Shown here: positions 1 to 5,615 of the stretch, in pieces
Position numbering within the stretch: position 1 is the stretch's first letter
Layout: every line of letters starts with the position of its first letter
DNA from: a virus
IMG/VR virus record: IMGVR_UViG_3300003702_000108
Coordinates: 1-21,893 of that record
Length of the DNA: 21,893 nucleotides
Reading direction: 5' to 3' (one strand)
Position numbers and translations under genes: made by a program
Notes under the pieces: model-generated
What the model was told of the DNA's origin: nothing
Seen by the model: only the letters and a program-made list of their open reading frames with translations
The model's database searches: none

Positions 1-489
1 AAGCGCCTAACCTTAGATGCTTACGCTACGCCGGAAAGTGCGATTGAGCCATTGCTTCCGCACCTCGGTTTACGGGTTCGTTTTGACGAGCCGTGTGCCG
101 GGGACAGGGCATTGGTTAAGCATCTGACGAGGCACGGGCATCAGTGTGCTAGGGCCAGCGATATAACAGATGAACACCCTGTGGATGCCTTGGATTTAAA
201 GAGGTCGGGCGCAGAAATATTTATCACGAATCCGCCTTGGGATTGGGCTGTATTGGACCCGCTTATCACGCACCTGTCGGATATGAAGCCGACATTCTTG
301 CTGTTGAACGCCGACCTGATGCATAACAAGAGGATGGGGCGGCATATGTCTCGATGCGAGAAGGTGGTTTCGATAGGCCGCGTCCGTTGGATTGAGGGGT
401 CCAAGAGTACTGGGATGGAAAATTGTTGCTGGTATTTGTTTAAGGACAAGGAAGTTAAAACGGTGTTTTATGGCCGGGGGGCGAAATAA
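1..489 (+). CDS. SAM-dependent DNA methyltransferase-like protein, N-terminus cut by window edge
   Basis: The frame is open from the first base of the window to TAA at 487-489, so the gene probably starts a few codons to the left. An internal TTG at 52 could give 145 residues, but the conserved sequence already begins before it (KRLTLDAYATPESAIEPLL). That stretch resembles the D-x-Y-x-TP start of a family of short phage methyltransferases. EPCAGD fits the SAM-binding motif I, and NPPW fits catalytic motif IV of amino-methyltransferases acting on adenine N6 or cytosine N4. The probable role is methylation of phage or host DNA. No target-recognition domain is visible and specificity is unknown. 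The stop overlaps the next start by one base (TAATG), suggesting co-translation with a nuclease-like gene. Function is inferred from motifs; the family match is fairly secure. Confidence 0.72.
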   Translation, partial: KRLTLDAYATPESAIEPLLPHLGLRVRFDEPCAGDRALVKHLTRHGHQCARASDITDEHPVDALDLKRSGAEIFITNPPWDWAVLDPLITHLSDMKPTFLLLNADLMHNKRMGRHMSRCEKVVSIGRVRWIEGSKSTGMENCCWYLFKDKEVKTVFYGRGAK

Positions 490-920
490 TGCCAGAGGGA
501 GCCTTGAAGGTTGAGCGGGATTTTCAGGCCGAGGACGACGCGAAGGAGTTTATCGGGGCCAAGTGGAAATGCGAAGTACGGGATATGGGGGATTTCGGTG
601 ATATCGATTGGATGCTGTATCGAGATAATCGGATTGTGGCGATTGCGGAGTTTAAGCGGTTATATCGGGAAAGCGGTGAGTGGCCGAATGTACGGATAAA
701 TTTAAAGAAGTGGTTGCCCCTGATGTTTGTGGGGATTGGTTTGAAGGTTCCAGCGTATTTCATTGTGCAGTTTAACGACCGGATTTGTTACATCGATGTG
801 CAGATAGTTGATGCGACTAAACATGAGGTGAATGGCCGGAAGGATCGGGGCCGAGGCTCTGATTTACAGCCGGCTATTTTGGTTCCAGTGAAGACTATGA
901 AAGGGTTTAATTATGGCTGA
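489..920 (+). CDS. PD-(D/E)XK-type nuclease-like protein
   Basis: This 143-residue protein contains D40 in a GDIDW context, then E54-F55-K56 after a short beta-hairpin-like spacer. This is the arrangement of a PD-(D/E)XK active site as found in VRR-NUC, Holliday-junction-resolvase-like and restriction-type nucleases. An N-terminal glutamate or aspartate that could complete metal binding is available in the helix around residues 9-20. The probable role is a small metal-dependent DNA nuclease, perhaps a resolvase acting before packaging, but the substrate cannot be read from the sequence. It overlaps the upstream methyltransferase by one base and the downstream SSB-tailed gene by eight bases, so the three are likely one translational unit. 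The methyltransferase pairing could suggest restriction-modification, but nothing else supports that. The fold assignment is motif-based. Confidence 0.55.
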   Translation: MPEGALKVERDFQAEDDAKEFIGAKWKCEVRDMGDFGDIDWMLYRDNRIVAIAEFKRLYRESGEWPNVRINLKKWLPLMFVGIGLKVPAYFIVQFNDRICYIDVQIVDATKHEVNGRKDRGRGSDLQPAILVPVKTMKGFNYG

Positions 921-1227
921 CAGATATGACCTGAAGACGGCCAGGACGGGCCGCGACGGGAAGACGTATTGGACAAAGATCGGCGTGATGTTCCCGATGC
1001 GGGAGAAGGATGGTTTCAGCATTACCCTGGAAGCCCTGCCGATCCAGCAATTGAACGACGACGGCCGGCTAGAGTGCAGGATCACCGCCTGGGAGCCCTA
1101 CAAGGAGGGGAAGGGTGGGGGAAACAGTGGGGCCAGGGATCACGATATGCCTCTTCCGGCCGCGGTGGACACCGAGGAGAAGGAGAGTGGCGAAGCGGCC
1201 CTCCTCGATGACAAGATACCGTTCTGA
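913..1227 (+). CDS. Small protein with SSB-like acidic C-terminal tail
   Basis: This 104-residue protein has a beta-rich N-terminal part (about residues 1-62, with KTYWTKIGVMFP and GFSITLEALPI patterns). A glycine- and charge-rich linker follows, and the protein ends in LLDDKIPF. Bacterial single-stranded DNA-binding proteins end in a closely similar acidic tip (DDDIPF type) that recruits partner proteins. The tail is seen directly; that the N-terminal part is a ssDNA-binding OB-like fold is inference. Similar short proteins are known to me only as phage hypotheticals. The gene overlaps the nuclease-like gene by eight bases, and its stop overlaps the small terminase start by one base (TGATG). 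Its location between DNA-processing and packaging genes suits a role at replication forks or packaging substrates. Confidence 0.6.
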   Translation: MADRYDLKTARTGRDGKTYWTKIGVMFPMREKDGFSITLEALPIQQLNDDGRLECRITAWEPYKEGKGGGNSGARDHDMPLPAAVDTEEKESGEAALLDDKIPF

Positions 1228-1652
1228 TGGCCCGTGATCCGGTACGCCGTTTCGGCGGCATCAAGGCTTTGCAGCGCCGGCTCCGCGGCAGGTCGAAGGT
1301 GATCTCGCAGAACAAGGATGCCATCGCCGCCGAGCTGGTGTCCATGGCGATGGTCAACCTCACCGATATCATCGAGTGGGACGAGAAGGGCAACGTCACG
1401 GTGAAGGCGAGCGCGGAGATCACCGACGAGGCGACGAGAGCCATTAAGCGTTTCAAGATCACCAACTCGAAGGATGGCCCGGTTCTCGAGATCGAGCTTC
1501 ACGATAAGGTCAGGGTTTTACAGATACTGGCAAAGGCTTCCGGCCTTCTCGAGCCGGTGATGGAAATGCCGAATACGCCAAGCGTCGTCGGCATCACGAT
1601 GAAGGGCCCCGAGATCATCGAGGTCGAGGTTGAGGAGATAAAGGAGGGATGA
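1227..1652 (+). CDS. terS: Terminase small subunit (Terminase_2-like C-terminal part)
   Basis: The 141-residue product matches the C-terminal half of Terminase_2-type small subunits: MVNLTDIIEWDEKGNV, then ITDEATRAIKRFKIT, a beta segment GPVLEIELHD, and KVRVLQILAKASGLLEP. In packaging, the small subunit oligomerises, recognises phage DNA and stimulates the large-subunit ATPase. Its position just ahead of the large terminase supports this. The usual N-terminal helix-turn-helix DNA-binding domain of longer family members is not evident; only a short basic segment (residues 1-28, rich in Arg and Lys) precedes the oligomerisation part. It starts at an ATG overlapping the previous stop and ends with an ATGA overlap into the radical SAM gene. 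The assignment is good from motif and context. Confidence 0.72.
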   Translation: MARDPVRRFGGIKALQRRLRGRSKVISQNKDAIAAELVSMAMVNLTDIIEWDEKGNVTVKASAEITDEATRAIKRFKITNSKDGPVLEIELHDKVRVLQILAKASGLLEPVMEMPNTPSVVGITMKGPEIIEVEVEEIKEG

Positions 1653-2581
1653 GAATCGCGCTATATGATGTGGATAGCAAGATACCCAACCTTGCCCTGA
1701 TGAAACTGTCTAGGTTTCACCGTGAGGCCGCCGATGATGTGGAGATGTATCTCCCCCTCGCCATCAATACCTACGATAGGATATATGCATCCAAGGTGTT
1801 CGACTATTCAGATGGGTCCGGCCTTGACCCCGAGAGGATGATCATCGGCGGCACCGGGTTTGACTTAAAGGTCAACCTGCCGCCAGAGGTCGAGCGCCTT
1901 CAGCCCGACTACACCCCCTATAATTATCCCCACAATATCGGCTTTTCCATGCGCGGATGTAGGTTCAGGTGTAAATTTTGCGTGGTTCCACAGAAGGAGG
2001 GGACACCATACGAGAACAATACTATCGCGGAAATTTGGCAACAGCGAGACAGTGACTTTGTCGTTTTGCTTGATAACGACTTCTTCGGCAACCCATCTTG
2101 GGAGGACCGTATAGAGGAGATACGCCAGTATGATCTTCGAGTATCGTTCAGCCAAGGGCTAAACATCCGCATTATTACCGATGACCAAGCCAAGGCCCTC
2201 GCGTCTGTACATTTCCGAAACCTCTCGGGGAAAAAGAAACAGGTTCATTTTGCTTGGGATCAGTGGGGTAAGGGAACCGAAAGGCTTATCGATGAGGGGT
2301 TCGCTCGCGTCACCGCCGCCGGCATTAAACCATACCAGATGGCTTTTTTTGTTTTGATCGGCTGGCATACTACCGAGGAACAAGACCTCTATCGGATCGA
2401 TAAATTGCACGGTCTTGGGGCCGATGTGTTTGTAATGCCCTACGACAGAAAAGACCCATACCAGAAGGCCCTGTCGCGCTGGAACAACCGCCATGTTTGG
2501 CGGTCAGTGCGCTGGCCTGACTATCGCCGTGCCGGCTGGCAACCGAAGCAACAACGGGCTTATGAGGCGGCAGTTAGATGA
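1649..2581 (+). CDS. Radical SAM enzyme with N-terminal Rossmann (B12-binding-like) domain
   Basis: This 310-residue protein has a canonical radical SAM cluster motif, C104-x3-C108-x2-C111 in RGCRFRCKFC, which binds a [4Fe-4S] cluster that cleaves S-adenosylmethionine. Residues 1 to about 95 (IALYDVDSKIPNLALMKLS, IIGGTGFD) resemble a degenerate cobalamin-binding-like Rossmann domain. I recall this arrangement in a family of radical SAM proteins of unknown function found in bacteria and phages. Downstream barrel elements include LLDNDFFG and a SQGLNIR segment. It is not QueE-like: the cysteine spacing differs and the protein is larger. The gene sits between the small and large terminase genes with ATGA overlaps on both sides, so it is translationally coupled to packaging genes. 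Substrate and product are unknown; a modified nucleobase, nucleotide or protein residue is possible. Codon use looks less GC-rich than in the terminase, suggesting separate acquisition. Confidence 0.85.
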   Translation: MRIALYDVDSKIPNLALMKLSRFHREAADDVEMYLPLAINTYDRIYASKVFDYSDGSGLDPERMIIGGTGFDLKVNLPPEVERLQPDYTPYNYPHNIGFSMRGCRFRCKFCVVPQKEGTPYENNTIAEIWQQRDSDFVVLLDNDFFGNPSWEDRIEEIRQYDLRVSFSQGLNIRIITDDQAKALASVHFRNLSGKKKQVHFAWDQWGKGTERLIDEGFARVTAAGIKPYQMAFFVLIGWHTTEEQDLYRIDKLHGLGADVFVMPYDRKDPYQKALSRWNNRHVWRSVRWPDYRRAGWQPKQQRAYEAAVR

Positions 2582-4107
2582 GCGAAATAGCCGGCCTCGC
2601 CGCCCTCAACCTCGACTTTTCCACCGCCGCCACCGTCTGGAAGATGCTGGTGTCGAATGCTTTTGTCCGCGGTATCGTCGGCCCTGTGGGCAGCGGCAAG
2701 TCCTACGCCTGTGCCGCCGAGATCATGTTGAGGGCCGTCAAGCAGAAGCCGTCGCCGAAGGACGGCGTCCGCTACACCCGGTTCGCGGTGGTCAGGAATT
2801 CGTATCCGATGCTTCGGACGACGACCTTGAAGACCTGGGCCGAGCTGTTTCCCGAGAACGTCTGGGGCCGGATGCACTGGTCGCCGCCGATCACCCATCA
2901 TATCCAGTTGCCGGCAAGGGGCGACGCCGCCGGCATCGATTGCGAGGTGATCTTCCTGGCTCTCGACCAGCCGAAGGATGTCAGGAAGTTGTTGAGCCTC
3001 GAGCTCACCGGCGCCTGGATCAACGAGGCGAGGGAGCTGCCGAAAGCCATCGTCGATGGCCTTACCCATAGGGTTGGCCGCTATCCCGTCAAGTCGGACG
3101 GCGGCCCGACATGGCGCGGCATATGGATGGACAGCAATGCGATGGACGACGACCACTGGTGGTTCAAGCTGGCCGAGCGCGGCGAGGCCCCAGGCGGCAA
3201 GTTCCCATGGAAATTCTGGAAACAGGCGCCGGGCGTCACCGAGGTCGCCGAGGCTGACCTTCCCGATGATCCCGAGGCCAACGGTTTTGTCTTGAGCGCC
3301 GGCAAGTGGTGGATGGTCAACCCCTCGGCCGAGAACCTCAACAACCTGCCGAGTGGGTACTATGAGCAGCTCGTCGGCGGCAAGCGCCTCGACTGGATCA
3401 GGTGCTACGCACGTGGCGAATATACCTACGTTCAGGAGGGCAGGGCGATCACCCCGGAGTATGACGACGAGATGATGAGCGTCGATGGCCTTCAGTACGA
3501 TCCGGCTCTGCCCCTCCACATCGGCCTCGACTTCGGCTTGACGCCGGCGGCCGTCTTCGGCCAGCGGACGGTGGCCGGCCAATGGCGGATACTGCACGAG
3601 TTGGTGACCTTTGACATGGGCCTCGAGAGGTTCGGTAATATGTTGAAACCCGAGATCGAGACGGTCTTCCCGAAGGCCAACGTGATGATCTGGGGCGATC
3701 CGGCCGGCGTCCAGCGCGACCAGATATACGAGGTGACGGCGTTTGATCACCTGAAGACCTTGGGCCTATTGGCGCGGCCGACGCACACCAATGACTGGAA
3801 GACCAGGCGCGAGGCGATGGCTGCGCCGATGATCAGGTTTATCGACAAGAAGCCGGGCCTTCTCGTGGACAAGAAGTGCTTGAGGACACGCAAGAGCCTT
3901 TCCGGCGGCTATCACTTCTCGAGGGTATCGATGGGAACCGGCCAGGAGCGTTTCCGCGATGTGCCCAACAAGAACGAGCATAGCCATGTCGGCGACGCCT
4001 ACGGCTATCTCGTGCTGGGCGGCGGCGAGCACCGACATATGACGCGGCGGCCGGGCGCCGTTGGCCGGCAAAGCGTGGCGGCGATGGACTTCGATGTCTT
4101 CGCATAG
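2578..4107 (+). CDS. terL: Terminase large subunit (ATPase and nuclease)
   Basis: The 509-residue packaging motor carries a Walker A loop at residues 35-42 (GPVGSGKS) and a Walker B-like strand ending at E150 (ELTGAWINEARE). Its C-terminal RNase H-fold nuclease has candidate metal ligands D318 (LHIGLDFG), D374 (IWGDPAG) and D473 (HVGDAYGY). This is the normal order and length for a phage large terminase. It hydrolyses ATP to pump DNA into the prohead through the portal and cuts the concatemer. The start ATG overlaps the stop of the radical SAM gene (ATGA). The next gene starts inside its 3' end. Motifs are complete and nothing is missing. Confidence 0.95.
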   Translation: MSEIAGLAALNLDFSTAATVWKMLVSNAFVRGIVGPVGSGKSYACAAEIMLRAVKQKPSPKDGVRYTRFAVVRNSYPMLRTTTLKTWAELFPENVWGRMHWSPPITHHIQLPARGDAAGIDCEVIFLALDQPKDVRKLLSLELTGAWINEARELPKAIVDGLTHRVGRYPVKSDGGPTWRGIWMDSNAMDDDHWWFKLAERGEAPGGKFPWKFWKQAPGVTEVAEADLPDDPEANGFVLSAGKWWMVNPSAENLNNLPSGYYEQLVGGKRLDWIRCYARGEYTYVQEGRAITPEYDDEMMSVDGLQYDPALPLHIGLDFGLTPAAVFGQRTVAGQWRILHELVTFDMGLERFGNMLKPEIETVFPKANVMIWGDPAGVQRDQIYEVTAFDHLKTLGLLARPTHTNDWKTRREAMAAPMIRFIDKKPGLLVDKKCLRTRKSLSGGYHFSRVSMGTGQERFRDVPNKNEHSHVGDAYGYLVLGGGEHRHMTRRPGAVGRQSVAAMDFDVFA

Positions 4108-4327
4108 CTGGTCCCTGATCCCGATCTTCGCTGCCGCGGTCGTCCTTTATGGGTGCGCCATCATCCAACCCGGCGTCTCGGTCGGCGCCGGATATGTCAC
4201 CCACAAGCGTATAACCACCCTCGAGGATGATGTTGACCGGGCTAAAATTGATGATCTGGAAAGGCGCATTGGGTCTCTCGAGCGGAGGCTTTCGAGGAAC
4301 GTCGGCGGTCGCGTATGTGGTATCTGA
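4094..4327 (+). CDS. Small lipoprotein with coiled-coil tail
   Basis: The ATG at 4094 gives 77 residues; a TTG at 4061 in the same frame would add eleven but would overlap the terminase by 47 bases, so the ATG is preferred. Residues 7-20 form a hydrophobic signal (SLIPIFAAAVVLYG) followed by C21, a lipobox of the L-Y-G-C kind, so the product is probably lipidated at C21 and anchored in a membrane. The rest is heptad-like (EDDVDRAKIDDLERRIGSLE) and likely a short coiled coil. Size and lipidation would suit an outer-membrane spanin, but it is not proline-rich and no inner-membrane partner is obvious, so that role is only a possibility. It overlaps the terminase by 14 bases and the next gene by 13. 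Confidence 0.6.
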   Translation: MSSHSWSLIPIFAAAVVLYGCAIIQPGVSVGAGYVTHKRITTLEDDVDRAKIDDLERRIGSLERRLSRNVGGRVCGI

Positions 4328-4503
4328 TCTATATCGTTTTTAGCGTGACGGGTTTTCCAGAGACGATAAGGGCCGTCGCATCGACGCCGGAAGCCGAGGT
4401 TTGTAAGGTTGCGTTGGCGTCATACCAACAGAACTACACCGCCCTCGAGGGCGGTAAATATAGTTATTTCACCTGCATTAAATTAAGGTCGGGGGGTCAA
4501 TGA
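4315..4503 (+). CDS. Short hypothetical protein with hydrophobic N-terminus
   Basis: I do not recognise this 62-residue product. It begins with a hydrophobic stretch (MWYLIYIVFSVTG) that could be a signal anchor or an uncleaved membrane segment. A soluble part with two cysteines (positions 30 and 54) follows, which could form a disulphide if exported. It overlaps the lipoprotein gene upstream by 13 bases and the GNAT-like gene downstream by four (ATGA). Continuous overlap on both sides is the main reason to accept it as a gene. Together with the lipoprotein it may act at the cell envelope, but this is inference from the hydrophobic start only. Confidence 0.5.
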   Translation: MWYLIYIVFSVTGFPETIRAVASTPEAEVCKVALASYQQNYTALEGGKYSYFTCIKLRSGGQ

Positions 4504-5024
4504 TTCTCGATAACATCGACGCTCTCAACGAGGCGGTGAAGCTGTCGGGCGACAGGCAGCTAGTGCCGTTCTCCCCCGTCCACATCAAGATGATGGACTT
4601 GGGGCCCTTCGATAAGGAATATCTCGAGCATCTCGAGGACTGGGTAGGGATGATCGACGGCATGGCGCGGCTCGGCTTTGCCTTCACCGGGGCCCTCGCC
4701 GGCAAGCCGATGTGCTGTTTCGGGATCATTAAATTATGGCCCGGCGTGGCCGAGATGTGGATGATCCCTGATGCCAATTTGACAACGGTTGCCCGGTCTT
4801 TCCACCGGGTAACGAAGGCTTTCTTCGACATATGTATGGATGAACTACAGTTAGTGCGCCTTCAGGTTACCGTACATACCCTGAATGGACCCGCTGACAA
4901 ATGGATAAAAAGGCTTCATTTTAATGAGGAAGGCGTACTCCGGCGATTCGGGCCCGAGGGCGCCGACTACAAGATGTACGCTAAACTGAAGGAGCCTGGT
5001 CATTATGTGGGAAAAACACGTTAA
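4500..5024 (+). CDS. GNAT-fold protein, T7 gp13-like
   Basis: The 174-residue protein has the pattern of a GNAT acetyltransferase: a central strand and helix region (LAGKPMCCFGIIKLWPGVAEMWMI), then RLQVTVHTLNGPADKWIKRL, and the late element HFNEEGVLRRFGPEGADYKMYAK. In T7-like phages a protein of this fold (gp13 family) lies among virion genes and is needed for assembly or ejection of internal proteins. Whether it acetylates anything is unknown. The classical acetyl-CoA pyrophosphate loop (Q/RxxGxG/A) is not clearly present, so it may be structural. Start overlaps the previous stop by four bases (ATGA). Fold call is fairly good; function uncertain. Confidence 0.6.
   Translation: MILDNIDALNEAVKLSGDRQLVPFSPVHIKMMDLGPFDKEYLEHLEDWVGMIDGMARLGFAFTGALAGKPMCCFGIIKLWPGVAEMWMIPDANLTTVARSFHRVTKAFFDICMDELQLVRLQVTVHTLNGPADKWIKRLHFNEEGVLRRFGPEGADYKMYAKLKEPGHYVGKTR
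4989..4994 (+). promoter_or_regulatory. Shine-Dalgarno site for the 27-residue membrane peptide
   Basis: AAGGAG lies inside the GNAT-like coding region, ten bases before ATG 5005. It is a near-perfect ribosome-binding site and supports the short frame as a real gene. Confidence 0.5.
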
Positions 5025-5088
5025 AAATTGGTTCGCCTGGGGCGGATGGGTACTCGCCGCCTTCCTCCTCGGCTCAATGTTCTTTTAG
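5005..5088 (+). CDS. 27-residue single-pass membrane peptide
   Basis: This short frame starts at ATG 5005, ten bases after a strong Shine-Dalgarno sequence AAGGAG (4989-4994), and stops at TAG 5086-5088. The product is a short basic, aromatic N-terminus (MWEKHVKNWFAWGG) and one hydrophobic helix (WVLAAFLLGSMFF). It overlaps the 3' end of the GNAT-like gene by 20 bases in another frame, and fills a space that would otherwise be empty before the gene at 5098. Small membrane peptides occur among phage lysis and virion genes, but 27 residues is short for a holin. The ribosome-binding site is the best evidence that it is translated; function unknown. Confidence 0.5.
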   Translation: MWEKHVKNWFAWGGWVLAAFLLGSMFF

Positions 5089-5097
5089 GCTGCCGAC

Positions 5098-5364
5098 ATG
5101 GCCGGCCTTTTTTCCGCTCCGAAGGCGCCCCCGCCGCCTCCTGGCCCCGATCCCGAGCTTTTGAAACGGCAACAGGATCAGGAGGACCGCCTCAACCGCC
5201 AGGAGCGGCAGCGTCAAAAGGAAATATCCGCACGTCGCCGGGCCAGGTCGGGCGCCGGCAGTCGTCAGCTTATCTTCCAAGCGCGGCTTAATCCCAGTCT
5301 GGGCATCCCCTTCGATACAACCCTCGGACCCGGCGTCCGCAACCCTGATAGGGAGAACGCTTAA
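5098..5364 (+). CDS. Small virion-associated hypothetical protein, MAGLFSAP paralogue 1
   Basis: The 88-residue product starts MAGLFSAPKAPPPPP, continues with a charged, probably helical stretch rich in Arg, Gln and Glu (RQQDQEDRLNRQERQRQKE), and ends with a low-complexity tail containing TTLGPG. I recall short proteins with this plan (GLFSAP plus proline run, Arg-rich helix, glycine tail) just upstream of portals in podovirus-like genomes, but no function is known. The next gene starts immediately after its stop and shares both the MAGLFSAP start and the TTLGP tail, so the two look like a tandem duplication. Translation start is ATG at 5098 with AGG about eight bases upstream. Confidence 0.6.
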   Translation: MAGLFSAPKAPPPPPGPDPELLKRQQDQEDRLNRQERQRQKEISARRRARSGAGSRQLIFQARLNPSLGIPFDTTLGPGVRNPDRENA

Positions 5365-5580
5365 ATGGCAGGTCTATTTTCCGCTCCAGCCGCCCCCGCT
5401 TACCGTCCACCCCCGCCGCCTCCCGAGCCGACGCCACGGCCAGTGAACAGGGCTGATGAGGAGATGGCGGCAGCAACCCGCGCCCGTCGCCTGTCGGCCC
5501 GGCCGTTGATCTCGGGATCGCCCCTCGGCGTCCAAACCGGCGGCTTGCAGACCACCCTTGGTCCGCCGAGGGCGCCGTGA
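5365..5580 (+). CDS. Small hypothetical protein, MAGLFSAP paralogue 2
   Basis: The 71-residue product begins MAGLFSAPAAPAYRPPPPPP and ends with GLQTTLGPPRAP, matching the start and tail of the gene directly upstream. The middle differs: it has no long Gln/Glu/Arg helix, only a short ADEEMAAATRARRLSARP segment. The ATG follows the upstream TAA with no gap and has a good ribosome-binding site (GGGAGAA at 5351-5357). It is probably produced together with paralogue 1 and the portal. A role in head or connector assembly is a guess from position only. Confidence 0.6.
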   Translation: MAGLFSAPAAPAYRPPPPPPEPTPRPVNRADEEMAAATRARRLSARPLISGSPLGVQTGGLQTTLGPPRAP

Positions 5581-5615
5581 GCTTCCAACGGAACCCCAAG
5601 AAACGGACAAAATAA

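Noticed and set aside
2493-3071. 192-residue + strand open frame overlapping the start of the large terminase
   Set aside because: The product is Arg-rich and out of frame with the terminase, which has a clear start and Walker A motif in this span.
2560-3750. Long open frame of 396 residues on the minus strand opposite the large terminase
   Set aside because: It is a mirror of the GC-rich terminase coding frame, with Arg/His/Gly/Leu-rich low-information sequence and no ribosome-binding site or domain. The sense gene has all terminase motifs.
4061-4093. Upstream TTG start for the lipoprotein
   Set aside because: It would overlap the terminase by 47 bases and put charged residues ahead of a normal signal peptide. 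ATG 4094 gives a standard lipoprotein signal.
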